Assembly: GCF_009733845.1 (NCBI RefSeq) | Contig: NZ_WNXZ01000001.1 | Coordinates: forward strand, 992,001 to 1,056,000 | Source of the DNA: Pseudactinotalea terrae | GTDB taxonomy: Bacteria > Actinomycetota > Actinomycetes > Actinomycetales > Beutenbergiaceae | Direction: 5' to 3' | DNA: 64,000 nt | In this document: piece after piece, positions 10,709-19,974 of the stretch | Numbering within the stretch: the stretch's first letter is position 1 | How the letters are laid out: every line of letters begins with the position of its first letter | Position numbers and translations under genes: made by a program | Notes under the pieces: model-generated | Seen by the model: only the letters and a program-made list of their open reading frames with translations | Told to the model about the DNA's origin: nothing | The model's database searches: none

Positions 10709-11050
10709 TCACCTCTCCTCGTCGCTGTCGTCCTCGTCGTCCTCGTCCTCGTCACCGTCGAGGTCGTCGTCGTCGCTCTCGTCGTCGCTGTCGTCCTCGT
10801 CACCCTCGAGGTCGTCGTCGTCGAAGTCGTCCTCGTCGTCGTCGTCGGAGTCGTCGTCGAGGTAGAGCGGCGTGTCGACACCGGTCTCCTCGTAGAGCGC
10901 CTCGTCGTAGGCGTCGAAGGCGTCCGCGAGCACGGCGGCGGCGTCGAGGACAGCGTCGGCGTCGGGGTCGTGCTCGGCCGTGGCCGCAGCAAGGTGGGAA
11001 CGGAACGCAGCGATGAGCGTGTCGAGCGCTGCACTCGGATCGGTGGCCAT
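10709..11050 (-). CDS. Small protein with poly-Asp/Glu C-terminal half
   Basis: 113 aa. The first 60 residues form a predicted helical domain (MATDPSAALDTLIAAFRSHL); residues 64-113 are almost only Asp, Glu, Ser and Gly. No function can be named. Such acidic tails often act as nucleic-acid mimics or charge spacers, but this is inference. It ends 3 bp from the aldo/keto reductase stop on the opposite strand and is divergent from the DUF5703-type gene. Confidence 0.7.
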   Translation of the reverse strand: MATDPSAALDTLIAAFRSHLAAATAEHDPDADAVLDAAAVLADAFDAYDEALYEETGVDTPLYLDDDSDDDDEDDFDDDDLEGDEDDSDDESDDDDLDGDEDEDDEDDSDEER

Positions 11051-11105
11051 GTGCGTAAACGTAGCGTCCCCGGATCGAGGTGGACAGCCCTATACAGTGA
11101 ACGCC

Positions 11106-11318
11106 ATGTCGCGTCCCAGTCACACGCGCCCTGCGCCCGCCTACGAGGTCAAGGTGCTCACCCTCCCCCGCACGACCAGCCGCAACGACGTCCGGCGTCT
11201 CCTCACCGAGGAGGCCGAGTACGGCAAGTGGGAGCTGGCGCGGTTGTGCCTGTACGTCGGCGGCCACCGCAAGGTGTGGTTGCGCCGCCGGATCATCCGG
11301 GTGCGGTCGACCCTCTGA
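11106..11318 (+). CDS. DUF5703-type small basic protein
   Basis: 70 aa starting MSRPSHTRPAPAYEVKVLTL and ending in a basic, Arg-rich tail (GGHRKVWLRRRIIRVRSTL). It matches the small actinobacterial family DUF5703, of unknown function. A TATACA hexamer lies 9 nt before the ATG at 11106, so the message may have a very short leader. It lies between the acidic protein and a peptidase, both on the other strand. Confidence 0.75.
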   Translation: MSRPSHTRPAPAYEVKVLTLPRTTSRNDVRRLLTEEAEYGKWELARLCLYVGGHRKVWLRRRIIRVRSTL

Positions 11319-11324
11319 GCTGCC

Positions 11325-12641
11325 TCAGCAGCTCTGCAGGAACCGCCGCAGCACACGCACCCCGAACTCGATCGACTCGGTCGGGACCCGCTCGTCGACG
11401 CCGTGGAACATGCCCGCGAAGTCGAGCTCAGGCGGCAGGCGCAGCGGGGCGAACCCGTAGCCGGTGATGCCGAGCCGAGCCAGCGACTTGTTGTCGGTGC
11501 CGCCCGAGAGCATGTAGGGCAGTACCCGAGCGCCCGGGTCCTCGGCATCGAGCGAGGCCACCATCGAGTCCACGAGACCACCCGTGAACGGGACCTCGAG
11601 CGCGATGTCGCGGTGGATGTCCTCGATCCGGATGCCCTCCCCCGCGAGCTCGCGGATCGTCGCCATCACCTGGTCCTCCTGACCGGGCAGGAACCGGACA
11701 TCGACGGCGGCGCTCGCCTGACCTGGGACGACGTTCGCCTTGTAGCCGGCGTCGAGCTGGGTGGGGTTGGCGTAGTTCGCCGTCGTGGACCCGACGAACT
11801 TGCTCATCGGCCCGAGGGCGGCGACGAGATCGTCGACCGTGCTCGGGTCCTCGGGGTCGAACCGCTTGCCGGTGAGGTCCGCGACGCCGGTGAGGAACTG
11901 CGTCACCGTGGTGCCGAGGGTGGTCTCGAACCGGTGCTCGCCGATGCGGGCCACGGCCTGGGCGAGGCGCGTCACCGCGTTGTCGGTGTTGACCTGCGAG
12001 CCGTGCCCGGCGGTGCCGTCGGCGACCAGCCGCAACCAGGCGATGCCCTTCTCCGCCGTCTGCAGCAGGTAGGTGCGGCGACCGTCGATCTCGACGCTGA
12101 AGCCGCCCACCTCGCTGATCGCCTCGGTGGCGCCCTCGAACCACTCGGCGTGGTTGTCGACCACCCAGCTCGCGCCCAGCTTGCCACCGGCCTCCTCGTC
12201 GGCGAAGAAGGCCACCACCAGATCCCGAGCCGGCTGCCAGCCGCTGCGCGACATGTCGCGCAGCACCGCCAGGATCATCGCGTCCATGTCCTTCATGTCC
12301 ACGGCCCCGCGGCCCCAGATCATGCCGTCCATCTCGTCGCCGCCGAACGGGTCCATCTTCCAGTCGCTGGCCTGCGCCGGGACCACGTCGGTGTGTCCGT
12401 GGACCACCAGCGCGGGCCGCGTGCTGTCCAGCCCCGGGATGCGCAGCAGCACGCTGCCTCGGGTCGGGCGCGACTCCACGTAGGTGGGGTCGTAGCCGAC
12501 CTCGGTGAGCAGCTCCATCACCTTCTCGGCCGCGGCCCGCTCTCCCGGCCCGGAGTCGTCGCCGTAGTTGGAGGAGTCGATCCGGATCAGCTCGCGGCAG
12601 ATACGGACGGCGTCTGCCTCAGGGGTCAGCTGGGTCGTCAT
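11325..12641 (-). CDS. M20-family metallopeptidase (dipeptidase/deacylase type)
   Basis: 438 aa cytoplasmic di-zinc amidohydrolase. Zinc-ligand motifs are visible in order: VVHGHTDVVP (His), GRGAVDMKD (bridging Asp) and FADEEAGG (catalytic Glu pair), then the dimerisation domain and the C-terminal SGGTDNKSLARLG His-equivalent region. Substrate unknown; close relatives release amino acids from peptides or acyl groups. The ATG at 12641 overlaps the stop of the M3 peptidase gene (ATGA), so translation is coupled. Confidence 0.9.
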   Translation of the reverse strand: MTTQLTPEADAVRICRELIRIDSSNYGDDSGPGERAAAEKVMELLTEVGYDPTYVESRPTRGSVLLRIPGLDSTRPALVVHGHTDVVPAQASDWKMDPFGGDEMDGMIWGRGAVDMKDMDAMILAVLRDMSRSGWQPARDLVVAFFADEEAGGKLGASWVVDNHAEWFEGATEAISEVGGFSVEIDGRRTYLLQTAEKGIAWLRLVADGTAGHGSQVNTDNAVTRLAQAVARIGEHRFETTLGTTVTQFLTGVADLTGKRFDPEDPSTVDDLVAALGPMSKFVGSTTANYANPTQLDAGYKANVVPGQASAAVDVRFLPGQEDQVMATIRELAGEGIRIEDIHRDIALEVPFTGGLVDSMVASLDAEDPGARVLPYMLSGGTDNKSLARLGITGYGFAPLRLPPELDFAGMFHGVDERVPTESIEFGVRVLRRFLQSC

Positions 12642-14758
12642 GTCTGGTCCTTCGACGTGCGGGGGTGGTCGGGGGCGGAGCCGACAGTCAGCTTTCGACG
12701 GCGGAGCAAGGGTGCGATGTCGGCGTCGCGACCGCGCAGATCGCGATAGGACGCGAGCGGGTCGCGCGAGTGCCCTCGCGAGAGCAGCGCCTCGGCGAAG
12801 CGCTCGCCGGCCTCACGGTTCAGCCCGCCGTCACCGTTGCGGGCGGCCTCGGTCCCGAACCACTCGACCGTGTCCGCGTCGAGCACCTCGCTCCAGATGT
12901 AGGAGTAGTAGCCCGCGTCGTATCCACCACCGAAGGCGTGGTTGAAGTAGGCGGTGCGGTAGCGCGGCGGCACCTCGGCCAGGGCGACCCCGGCGGCCGC
13001 GAGGGCACGCTCCTCGAAGGCGAGGACGTCCTCGACATCGGTCGGGACGTCGTCGGGCGCCAGGCTGTGCCAGGCCTGGTCCAGCAGGGCGGCGGCCAGG
13101 AACTCGGTGGTGCGGAACCCCTCGCCGTCGGACTGGGACCCCAGCAGCGCCTCCAGCAGCTCGCTCGGCAGCGGCTCGCCGGTGCGGTGGTGGCGCGCAT
13201 AGCCCGCGAGGATCTCGGGGTGGGTGGCCCACATCTCGTTGACCTGCGAGGGGTACTCGACGAAGTCGCGCGGCACGGCGGTGCCCGAGAGCGAGGGATA
13301 GGTGACGTTCGAGAGCAGCCCGTGCAGGGCGTGACCGAACTCGTGGAACGCGGTGTTGACCTCGTCCCAGGTCAGCAACGTGGGCTCGCCCGCCGCGGGC
13401 TGGGTGATGTTGAGGTTGTTGACGACGACGGGCAGCTCACCGGTGAGGTGGGACTGCTCCGACAGCGAGTGCATCCAGGCCCCACCGCGCTTGCCCTCCC
13501 GCGCGTAGTAGTCGGCCACGAACAGCCCGCCGGGGGTGCCGTCGGCTCGTGTCACCTCGAACACGCGGACGCCCTCGGCGTAGCCGGGCAGGTCGGGGCG
13601 CTCGGCGAACGTGAGCCCGTAGAGCCGCTCGGCCGCGACGAACACGCCGTCGCGGATCACGTTCTCGAGCTCGAGGTAGGGGCGCAGCGCTGCGGCATCC
13701 ACCTGGTACTTCTCCGCACGGACGCGGTCGGCGTAATAGCCCCAGTCCCAGGCCTGCAGGCTCTCGCCCGGGTGGTCGACGGCGAGTGCCGCCTGCAGCT
13801 CGCTCGCCTCCTCGCGGGCGTTGCGGGCAGCCGGCGCGGCCAGCTCGGTCAGCATCGCGCTGACGGCCTCGGTGGACCTCGCGGTGCCACCGGCGGCGAC
13901 GTAGGCGGCGTGGTGCGGGTAGCCGAGCAGCTGGGCACGCTCGGCGCGCAGCCGGGCGAGGCGCAGCACGAGCTCGCGGGTGTCGGTGGCGGCATCGCCA
14001 CCCCAGCCACGCGCGACGGAGGAGCGGTGGATCTGCGCGCGGAGCTCGCGCTGCGGGCTCTGGGTGACCAACGGCTGGGCGGTGGGGAGGATGAAGGTGA
14101 CCAGGGCGCCGTCGGCGCCTCGATCGGCGGCGGAGCGACGCAGACCGGAGACGGTCTCCTCGCTCAGCCCCTCGAGAAGGGTGTCGTCGGTGACCGACAC
14201 CGCGGCCGCTGCCATCCCTGCGGCCGCCCGCTGGGAGAACGCGGTCTCTCCTCGGCTGATCTCGGAGTTGTAGGCGCGCAGCCTCACGGCGTCGTCGTCG
14301 TCGAGCGTGATGCCGGCGCGCTGGAAGTCCTCGAGGTACCGGTGGAGCAGCCACCGGGTCTCCTCCTCGACGTCGGCCGGCAGGTTCTCCTGCAGGGAGA
14401 CCAGGCGGGCGTAGATCCGCTTGTCGAGGTACAGCGCGTCGCGGTGCTCGGTCATCATGGGCGCGAGCTCGGTCTCGAGGGCGCGGATCTCGTCGTCGGC
14501 TGCCGAGTTCGCCAGCGTGTACAGCGGCCAGTAGGCGTGCCGCAACGGCCCGCGGGCGCGCTCCAGCCGCTCGAGCGTGGTCGCCACCGTGGGCGCGTCG
14601 GTATCGGTCGCGACCTCCTCCCAGAGGGCCCGTTGATCGGCCATCGCGGCCAGCACCGCACTGCGCATCTGGGGCAGCGTGAGAGCCGGGAAGTCAGGGA
14701 GGCCGACGTCGAGTCGCGGTAGTGCGGGGGTCTCGGAAGAAGCGTTCACCCTCGTCAT
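12638..14758 (-). CDS. M3-family metallopeptidase (peptidyl-dipeptidase Dcp/oligopeptidase A type)
   Basis: 706 aa cytoplasmic zinc oligopeptidase. The zinc motif FHEFGHALHGLL is followed by the third-ligand region DFVEYPSQVNEMW, as in Dcp/OpdA. The ATG at 14758 begins the real N-terminus; 21 upstream codons in frame are not convincing. It forms an operon with the M20 peptidase (4-bp overlap), suggesting sequential breakdown of cytoplasmic peptides. Confidence 0.92.
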   Translation of the reverse strand: MTRVNASSETPALPRLDVGLPDFPALTLPQMRSAVLAAMADQRALWEEVATDTDAPTVATTLERLERARGPLRHAYWPLYTLANSAADDEIRALETELAPMMTEHRDALYLDKRIYARLVSLQENLPADVEEETRWLLHRYLEDFQRAGITLDDDDAVRLRAYNSEISRGETAFSQRAAAGMAAAAVSVTDDTLLEGLSEETVSGLRRSAADRGADGALVTFILPTAQPLVTQSPQRELRAQIHRSSVARGWGGDAATDTRELVLRLARLRAERAQLLGYPHHAAYVAAGGTARSTEAVSAMLTELAAPAARNAREEASELQAALAVDHPGESLQAWDWGYYADRVRAEKYQVDAAALRPYLELENVIRDGVFVAAERLYGLTFAERPDLPGYAEGVRVFEVTRADGTPGGLFVADYYAREGKRGGAWMHSLSEQSHLTGELPVVVNNLNITQPAAGEPTLLTWDEVNTAFHEFGHALHGLLSNVTYPSLSGTAVPRDFVEYPSQVNEMWATHPEILAGYARHHRTGEPLPSELLEALLGSQSDGEGFRTTEFLAAALLDQAWHSLAPDDVPTDVEDVLAFEERALAAAGVALAEVPPRYRTAYFNHAFGGGYDAGYYSYIWSEVLDADTVEWFGTEAARNGDGGLNREAGERFAEALLSRGHSRDPLASYRDLRGRDADIAPLLRRRKLTVGSAPDHPRTSKDQT

Positions 14759-15074
14759 TGTGTCTGATGACAGCCGGCCCGCCACGCGTGCGATGGCGTG
14801 GCGTTCCGATGTAGCATGCAAGGCGGTCGAGAGTCTTTCCCGTCCCCCTCGGGAACATGAGCTCGGCCGAGCAGCGATGAGTCGTCGGCCCCCCTCCGAA
14901 CGACCGTCGCGCGGTCAGCCCCGGTGCCTCAGGCACCGGGGCTGACTCGATCTGGGCGAAACCGTTGAGATTTGCTTTCGTGATGCTGTTCACATGACGG
15001 ACACATGTCCTCTACATTCTTGGGGGGTGCTTGCCGACGACGCCGGCACCGTCACAGGAAGAGGAGACCCCTTG
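14759..15074. other. Divergent intergenic region with a perfect 14-bp hairpin
   Basis: 316 bp between the M3 peptidase and subtilase starts. It holds a perfect inverted repeat at 14915-14945 (TCAGCCCCGGTGCC, 3-nt loop, complementary arm). No T-run follows on either strand, so it may be a terminator, an operator or an mRNA structure. A purine-rich ribosome site (GGAAGAGGAG) precedes the subtilase ATG. No further gene seen. Confidence 0.5.
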
Positions 15075-17936
15075 ATGAGTCGAGTCGCTCGAGAACGACG
15101 TCGCCACCCGGCGCGACGAGCCACCGTCTCTGTCGGCAGCGCAGCCGCGCTGCTGGCAGCCACGTTGGTACCGCTGAGCGGAGCGACCGCGGACAACGCG
15201 GACGTGACCGATCTAGGAGGCACCGCCGATCATGGCGTCAGTGGTGTCACCGACACCTTCATGCCGGCAGCGAGCTCGCCCACCGGCGCCTGGTTCGTGC
15301 AGCTCGAGGGCGACCCGACCACGCAGGGCGGCAGCCGCACGGCTGTGGCCAGCACCAGAACGGCGTTCGAGGAGGCTGCGGAGGCGCTCGGTGTCGATGT
15401 CGACATCCGGCAGACCTTCAGCACCCTCTGGAACGGTGTGGCGATCGACGCCAGCGACGACGAGGCCGCTGCGCTGACGAACGCCGACGAGGTCGTGGCG
15501 ATCTATCCGGTGCTCGAGGTGCAGGCACCGACCAGCCCGCCGCCGTCGGTCCCCGACATGGTGAACGCGCTCGGCATGACCGGGGCGGACATCGCGCAGA
15601 GCGAGCTCGGTTTCACGGGCGAGGGCATCCGCGTGGGTGTCATCGACACCGGCATCGACTACGACCACCCGGACCTGGGCGGCTCGGGCACTGACGACCC
15701 CGCGAACTTCCCGAACGAGCGTGTGGTGGCCGGCTACGACTTCGTGGGCGACGACTTCAACGCCGATGACACCGCAGCCGACTGGCAGCCTGTCCCCCAC
15801 CCCGACGCCGACCCCGACGACTGCCAGGGCCACGGCACGCACGTGGCGGGCATCGTGGGCGCGAGCGGCGACCCGGCGCAGGACGGGGTCCGTGGTGTCG
15901 CCCCGGACGCCCAGCTCGGCGCCTACCGGGTGTTCGGCTGCACGGGTTCGACGACGGCGGACATCATGCTCGCCGCGATGGAGCGGGCACTGGCCGACGG
16001 CATGGACGTCGTCAACCAGTCGATCGGCTCCGCGTTCTCCTCGTGGCCGCAGTACCCGACGGCGGTCGGCAGCGACAACCTGGTCGACGCCGGTGTCGTG
16101 ATGGTCGCCTCGATCGGCAACGAGGGTGACCTCGGGCTGTTCGCGGCAGGCGCTCCGGGCGTCGGCGAGAAGGTCATCGGTGTTGCCTCCTACGACAACA
16201 CGATGATGGTGGGTTCGGCCATCTCGGTCGACGACCAGCTGATGGTCTACCTGCCGGCGACGGGTGCACCGACGCCTCCGACCTCGGGGAGCCTCCCGGT
16301 CGGTCTCGCGGGTGAACCCGGTACCGATGCTGGTCGCTCGTGCGGTGGCATCGAGGCCGACCTGACCGGCACCGTGGCGCTCGTGCAGCGCGGTGCCTGC
16401 CCGGATGGCGTCGTGGGGACCAGCTTCTACGAGAAGGCTCTCAACGCCCAGGAGGCCGGCGCGGCCGCGGCGATCATCTACAACAACGTCCCCGGCCTGG
16501 TGAACCCGACGGTCGAGGGCGAGGTCGAGATCACGATCCCGGTCATCTTCATCGGCCTGGAGGACGGTCTGGCGATCGCCGCCAGCGTCGCCGACGGCGG
16601 CGCCGAGATGGTGTGGACCGACCAGACCGCGCAGGCTCCGAACCCGACCGGCGGGCTGATCAGCTCGTTCAGCTCCTACGGTCTGGCCGCTGACCTGTCG
16701 CTCAAGCCGGACATCGGTGCGCCCGGTGGTTCGATCTGGTCGACGGTGCCGATGGAGCAGGGCTCGTACGGCTCGAACTCGGGCACCTCGATGTCCGCGC
16801 CGCACGTGGCGGGTGCTGCAGCGCTGTACCTGCAGGCTCACGCGGACGCCGAGCCCGCGCAGGTGCGTGATGCGATGCTCAACTCCGCCGACCCGACCGC
16901 ATGGTCGCTGAACCCCGCGATCGGGCTGCTGGAGCCGGTCAACCACCAGGGTGCCGGCATGCTCGACATCGACGACGCGATCCTGGCCTCCACGGCTGTG
17001 TCGCCGAGCAAGCTGTCGCTCGGCGAGAGCCAGGGTGGGCCGGTCACCTCATCGATCTCGGTCACCAACAACGGCACCGCACCGGTGACGTACGAGATCG
17101 CCTACGAGGACGCGATCACGATGGGTCAGAACCCGGCCGACGGCGACTCCGTCGACGTGCCTGGCTTCTACTATGCCGACTCGATCGTGGAGGCACCCGC
17201 CTCCGTCACGGTCAACCCGGGTCACACCGAGACGTTCGACGTGACGATCAGCCCGGCCGCCGACTTCGACCTCGCTCACTACGGCGGCTACGTCTACCTG
17301 ATCGACGGCGAGGAGCAGATCTCGATCCCGTACGCGGGCTTCGCCGGCGACTACCAGTCGCTGCCGGTGCTCACGCCGGGTGACTACGGGTTCCCGGTGC
17401 TGGCCGAGCTCACCGAGTGTGAGCGCGTCGTGGGGGTCGACTGCACGATGGGTGGGGTCTGGGATCTCGTCGAGGGCGGCAACGTCTACTCGATGGCCGA
17501 CGGCGACGTGCCGACGATCCTCGCCCACCTGGACGCCCCCGCGAGCAACGTGCGCATCGACGTGTACGAGGCGAACGAGGACGGCACCCGGGGCGACCCG
17601 GTCCACCCGCGGTTCTACAACTACCTGGACACCGATCACGTCGGTCGTACCGGTGGTGGCCCCAACGTGTTCGTCCCCTACACCTGGGACGGCACGCGGA
17701 ACCACAACGGTCGCGACCGGGTGGTGCCGGATGGTGACTACGTGCTCGTGCTGTCGGTGCTGAACGCTCTGGGCAACCCGGAGAACGCCGACGACGTCGA
17801 GACGTACACCTCCCCCTCCATCACCGTCGACCGTGACGGTGACGGCAACCCCCAGCTGACACCTCTGGAGAAGCTGATCAAGCTCCTCGGGAAGGTGCTG
17901 GCGAGGATCCTCTGCAAGGTCCTCGGCATCTGCTGA
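15075..17936 (+). CDS. Secreted subtilisin-like serine protease (S8) with inhibitor and PA domains
   Basis: 953 aa. Positively charged signal sequence followed by a hydrophobic stretch (residues 15-40), I9-type propeptide (about 65-160), S8 catalytic domain with Asp in VIDTGIDYDHPDL (about 193), His in GHGTHVAGIVG (about 253) and Ser in SGTSMSAPHVAG (about 571). A PA-type insertion lies around 420-520, and a beta-rich C-terminal part ends in a short hydrophobic segment. The ATG at 15075 has the best ribosome site; a 27-codon upstream extension is unlikely. Predicted to be exported and to degrade extracellular protein. Confidence 0.92.
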   Translation: MSRVARERRRHPARRATVSVGSAAALLAATLVPLSGATADNADVTDLGGTADHGVSGVTDTFMPAASSPTGAWFVQLEGDPTTQGGSRTAVASTRTAFEEAAEALGVDVDIRQTFSTLWNGVAIDASDDEAAALTNADEVVAIYPVLEVQAPTSPPPSVPDMVNALGMTGADIAQSELGFTGEGIRVGVIDTGIDYDHPDLGGSGTDDPANFPNERVVAGYDFVGDDFNADDTAADWQPVPHPDADPDDCQGHGTHVAGIVGASGDPAQDGVRGVAPDAQLGAYRVFGCTGSTTADIMLAAMERALADGMDVVNQSIGSAFSSWPQYPTAVGSDNLVDAGVVMVASIGNEGDLGLFAAGAPGVGEKVIGVASYDNTMMVGSAISVDDQLMVYLPATGAPTPPTSGSLPVGLAGEPGTDAGRSCGGIEADLTGTVALVQRGACPDGVVGTSFYEKALNAQEAGAAAAIIYNNVPGLVNPTVEGEVEITIPVIFIGLEDGLAIAASVADGGAEMVWTDQTAQAPNPTGGLISSFSSYGLAADLSLKPDIGAPGGSIWSTVPMEQGSYGSNSGTSMSAPHVAGAAALYLQAHADAEPAQVRDAMLNSADPTAWSLNPAIGLLEPVNHQGAGMLDIDDAILASTAVSPSKLSLGESQGGPVTSSISVTNNGTAPVTYEIAYEDAITMGQNPADGDSVDVPGFYYADSIVEAPASVTVNPGHTETFDVTISPAADFDLAHYGGYVYLIDGEEQISIPYAGFAGDYQSLPVLTPGDYGFPVLAELTECERVVGVDCTMGGVWDLVEGGNVYSMADGDVPTILAHLDAPASNVRIDVYEANEDGTRGDPVHPRFYNYLDTDHVGRTGGGPNVFVPYTWDGTRNHNGRDRVVPDGDYVLVLSVLNALGNPENADDVETYTSPSITVDRDGDGNPQLTPLEKLIKLLGKVLARILCKVLGIC

Positions 17937-17949
17937 GGTAGCGGTGATC

Positions 17950-17981
17950 GAGGCCCGTCCGGCGCACGCCGGGCGGGCCTC
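17950..17981 (+). terminator. Hairpin terminator after the subtilase gene
   Basis: GAGGCCCG and CGGGCCTC arms with an inner CCGGCG/CGCCGG extension, 13 bp after the stop codon. No clear T-run follows, as is common in actinobacteria. Confidence 0.65.
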
Positions 17982-18062
17982 GTCGCATGCGGGGAAACCC
18001 CCGTTGTCGTGATATCTTTTCCGGCGTTGTCCCGAGGCCTTCCAGGCCAGGGGCATCCACTC

Positions 18063-18148
18063 GTCCGGGTGGCGGAATTGGCAGACGCGCTAGCTTGAGG
18101 TGCTAGTGCCCTTTATCGGGCGTGGGGGTTCAAGTCCCCCTCCGGACA
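18063..18148 (+). tRNA. tRNA-Leu(GAG), probable integration target
   Basis: Complete class II tRNA. Acceptor GTCCGGG pairs with TCCGGAC, the anticodon loop contains TTGAGGT, there is a long variable arm (GTGCCCTTTATCGGGC), and the T-arm is GGGGGTTCAAGTCCCCC. No CCA is encoded. Direct adjacency to an outward tyrosine recombinase and the change of gene content to the right suggest that its 3' half forms the left attachment site of the element. Confidence 0.95.
18118..18148 (+). other. Candidate attL core in the 3' end of tRNA-Leu
   Basis: Inferred only from position: tyrosine integrases of this type recombine at the T-arm and acceptor end of the target tRNA. The matching attR copy would lie beyond the right edge of the window, so the core length cannot be defined here. 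Confidence 0.45.
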
Positions 18149-18275
18149 CACATTTTCAGGCCTCTGACCAGCGCATTCGTCGCTTCGTGAGCCGCGCTTC
18201 TATGCTGTGGACACACCATGGACACACCATCGGGGGATTCCGATGGGGGTCCGGGCCACTCCGGAAGGGCGCGTA

Positions 18276-19574
18276 ATGGCAAGTTTGCAGACCCGCGTAC
18301 GGTCCGACGGAGCGCCGTCCTACCGGGTCCGGTGGCGGCTCGGCGGCGCCCGCGACGGCGAGTGGCAGAGCGAGACGTTCAGCAGCCAGGCACGCGCACT
18401 GGCCTTCAAAGAGGACGTCGAGGAGTCCGACCACATGTGGCCGCGCGGCTGGGTCAAGGGCGCCGGCTACCTCGAGAAGGACGAGGCCAAGGAGACGTTC
18501 GACGACGTCGTCGAGAGCTACTTCACCGAGCAGACCCGACGCATCGCCCGCGGCCGCGTGAAGCCCTACACGGTGCACCGCTACCGCCGCTGCGTCGAGA
18601 CCCATCTGCGTCCCGTCTTCGGCAAGCTGCCCTTCCTCGACATCGTCCCCGAGGACGTCGCCGATTGGATCGACGTCGAGCTCGACGCCGGCCACAAGCC
18701 CAAGTCCATCAAGAACTGGCACGGGGTGCTGTTCTCGGTGATGGCGCACGGGCAGAAGAAGATGGGGCTGCGCTCGGACAACCCGTGCGAGGTAACCGAG
18801 CTGCCCGAGATGAACTCCCGCGACGCGCGCCAGCTGCGGTTCTTCCAGCATCAGGAGTGGGCGCTGTTCCGGGCGTGCCTGCGCACCGACGTGCACCTAC
18901 TGGTCGACGTCATGCTGGCGACCGGGCTGCGCTGGGGTGAGGTATCGGCGCTGCGAGTCGGCGACGCCGTGGCACGCCCGGATGGCTCGGTCTCCCTGCA
19001 CATCACCCGCGCATGGTCCGAGCGAGCGCCAGATGACGAGGATCCGATCAACTCCGCCGAGGGTGAGACGGTGAAGTGGCGGCTCGGCCCGCCGAAGTCG
19101 AAGCGATCCCGCTACGTGGTGCTCACCGGGGATGTGGCCGATCGGCTGCTGACCCACATCGAGGGTGAGCCGGGGCGTGCGTACGTCTTCGTGACCGCGC
19201 GTGGCAACCCGTGGCGCTACCCCGACTTCCACACCGACCGGTGGTCGCCGGCGCGCCGAGAGGCGGCCCGGCGCGGGCTCGACAAGCACGTGACCCCGCA
19301 CATGCTGCGCCACACCACGGTGGTGTGGTCGCTGGCACAGGGGGTCCGCATCGAGGTCGTCTCGGAGATGCTGGGGCACGCAAGCATCCAGATCACCTAC
19401 GACGTCTACGGCGGCCTCATCGACCTGCACGACCCTGTGCTGGCCCGGGCTATGGCGGAGGCGATGACGGCCTCACGCGGGGCGCTGCTGCCCACGGCAC
19501 CGACGGCCGAGGAGATCGCCGCGATGCCCGTGCGACCGGGCCGTCGCGGAGAGAGGCGTACGCGCGGGGGCTAG
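18276..19574 (+). CDS. Tyrosine recombinase/integrase of the element
   Basis: 432 aa site-specific recombinase. N-terminal AP2-like arm-binding region (MASLQTRVRSDGAPSYRVRW), SAM-like core-binding domain (about 90-170), and a catalytic domain with Arg in TGLRWGEVSALRVGD, HMLRHTTVVW, and GHASIQITYDVYG with the nucleophile Tyr. The start at 18276 follows a GAAGGGCG ribosome site; an in-frame ATG at 18243 is an alternative. It lies 127 bp after the tRNA and converges with the excisionase-like gene, overlapping it by 4 bp. Confidence 0.93.
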   Translation: MASLQTRVRSDGAPSYRVRWRLGGARDGEWQSETFSSQARALAFKEDVEESDHMWPRGWVKGAGYLEKDEAKETFDDVVESYFTEQTRRIARGRVKPYTVHRYRRCVETHLRPVFGKLPFLDIVPEDVADWIDVELDAGHKPKSIKNWHGVLFSVMAHGQKKMGLRSDNPCEVTELPEMNSRDARQLRFFQHQEWALFRACLRTDVHLLVDVMLATGLRWGEVSALRVGDAVARPDGSVSLHITRAWSERAPDDEDPINSAEGETVKWRLGPPKSKRSRYVVLTGDVADRLLTHIEGEPGRAYVFVTARGNPWRYPDFHTDRWSPARREAARRGLDKHVTPHMLRHTTVVWSLAQGVRIEVVSEMLGHASIQITYDVYGGLIDLHDPVLARAMAEAMTASRGALLPTAPTAEEIAAMPVRPGRRGERRTRGG

Positions 19575-19897
19575 AGGCGCGAGCGTCCGGTGCCGCTGGA
19601 AGTGCGCGGTGGAGCGACGATCTCCTGCTCACCGGCGGCCACGATGGCCTCGATGTGGTGCGGAGCGAACCGGACGTGCTTGCCGAGCCTGGTGTGGGGG
19701 ACGCGCCGCGCTGAGACGGACTTGCGCAGCGCCCCCTCGGGGATGTTCAGCAGCTGGGCGGCCGCGGGAATGTCGAGCAGCCCGGTGCCGGCCGGGACGA
19801 TGCTGTGCGCGGACGTCGCGGGGATAGCGGGGACGGTCTTGGGGGTGGGCTGCAGCGGCTTGGCAACACCGCGGCGGCGTTCAGTGGTCCTGGTCAT
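19571..19897 (-). CDS. Excisionase-like helix-turn-helix protein
   Basis: 108 aa with a MerR/excisionase-type helix-turn-helix: LLDIPAAAQLLNIPEGALRKSV followed by the wing RRVPHTRLGKHVRFAPHHIEAIV. Probable role: directionality factor for the integrase or a regulator of it. Flanks are disordered and rich in Pro, Thr and Ser. The ATG at 19897 lies exactly 6 nt after the class A box, so the transcript is likely leaderless. Confidence 0.8.
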   Translation of the reverse strand: MTRTTERRRGVAKPLQPTPKTVPAIPATSAHSIVPAGTGLLDIPAAAQLLNIPEGALRKSVSARRVPHTRLGKHVRFAPHHIEAIVAAGEQEIVAPPRTSSGTGRSRL

Positions 19898-19903
19898 GAC
19901 CCA

Positions 19904-19917
19904 TAGATGTGCGGCAC
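19904..19917 (-). promoter_or_regulatory. Class A box (GTGCCGCACATCTA) before excisionase gene
   Basis: Full match to the element-wide motif; the CATCTA hexamer is followed by 6 nt and then the ATG at 19897. Confidence 0.7.
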
Positions 19918-19974
19918 CTGCTGCTCCTGGAGCACAACGGGTCGCAACAGGCCCGGACGGGTGCTGTGGCGCTC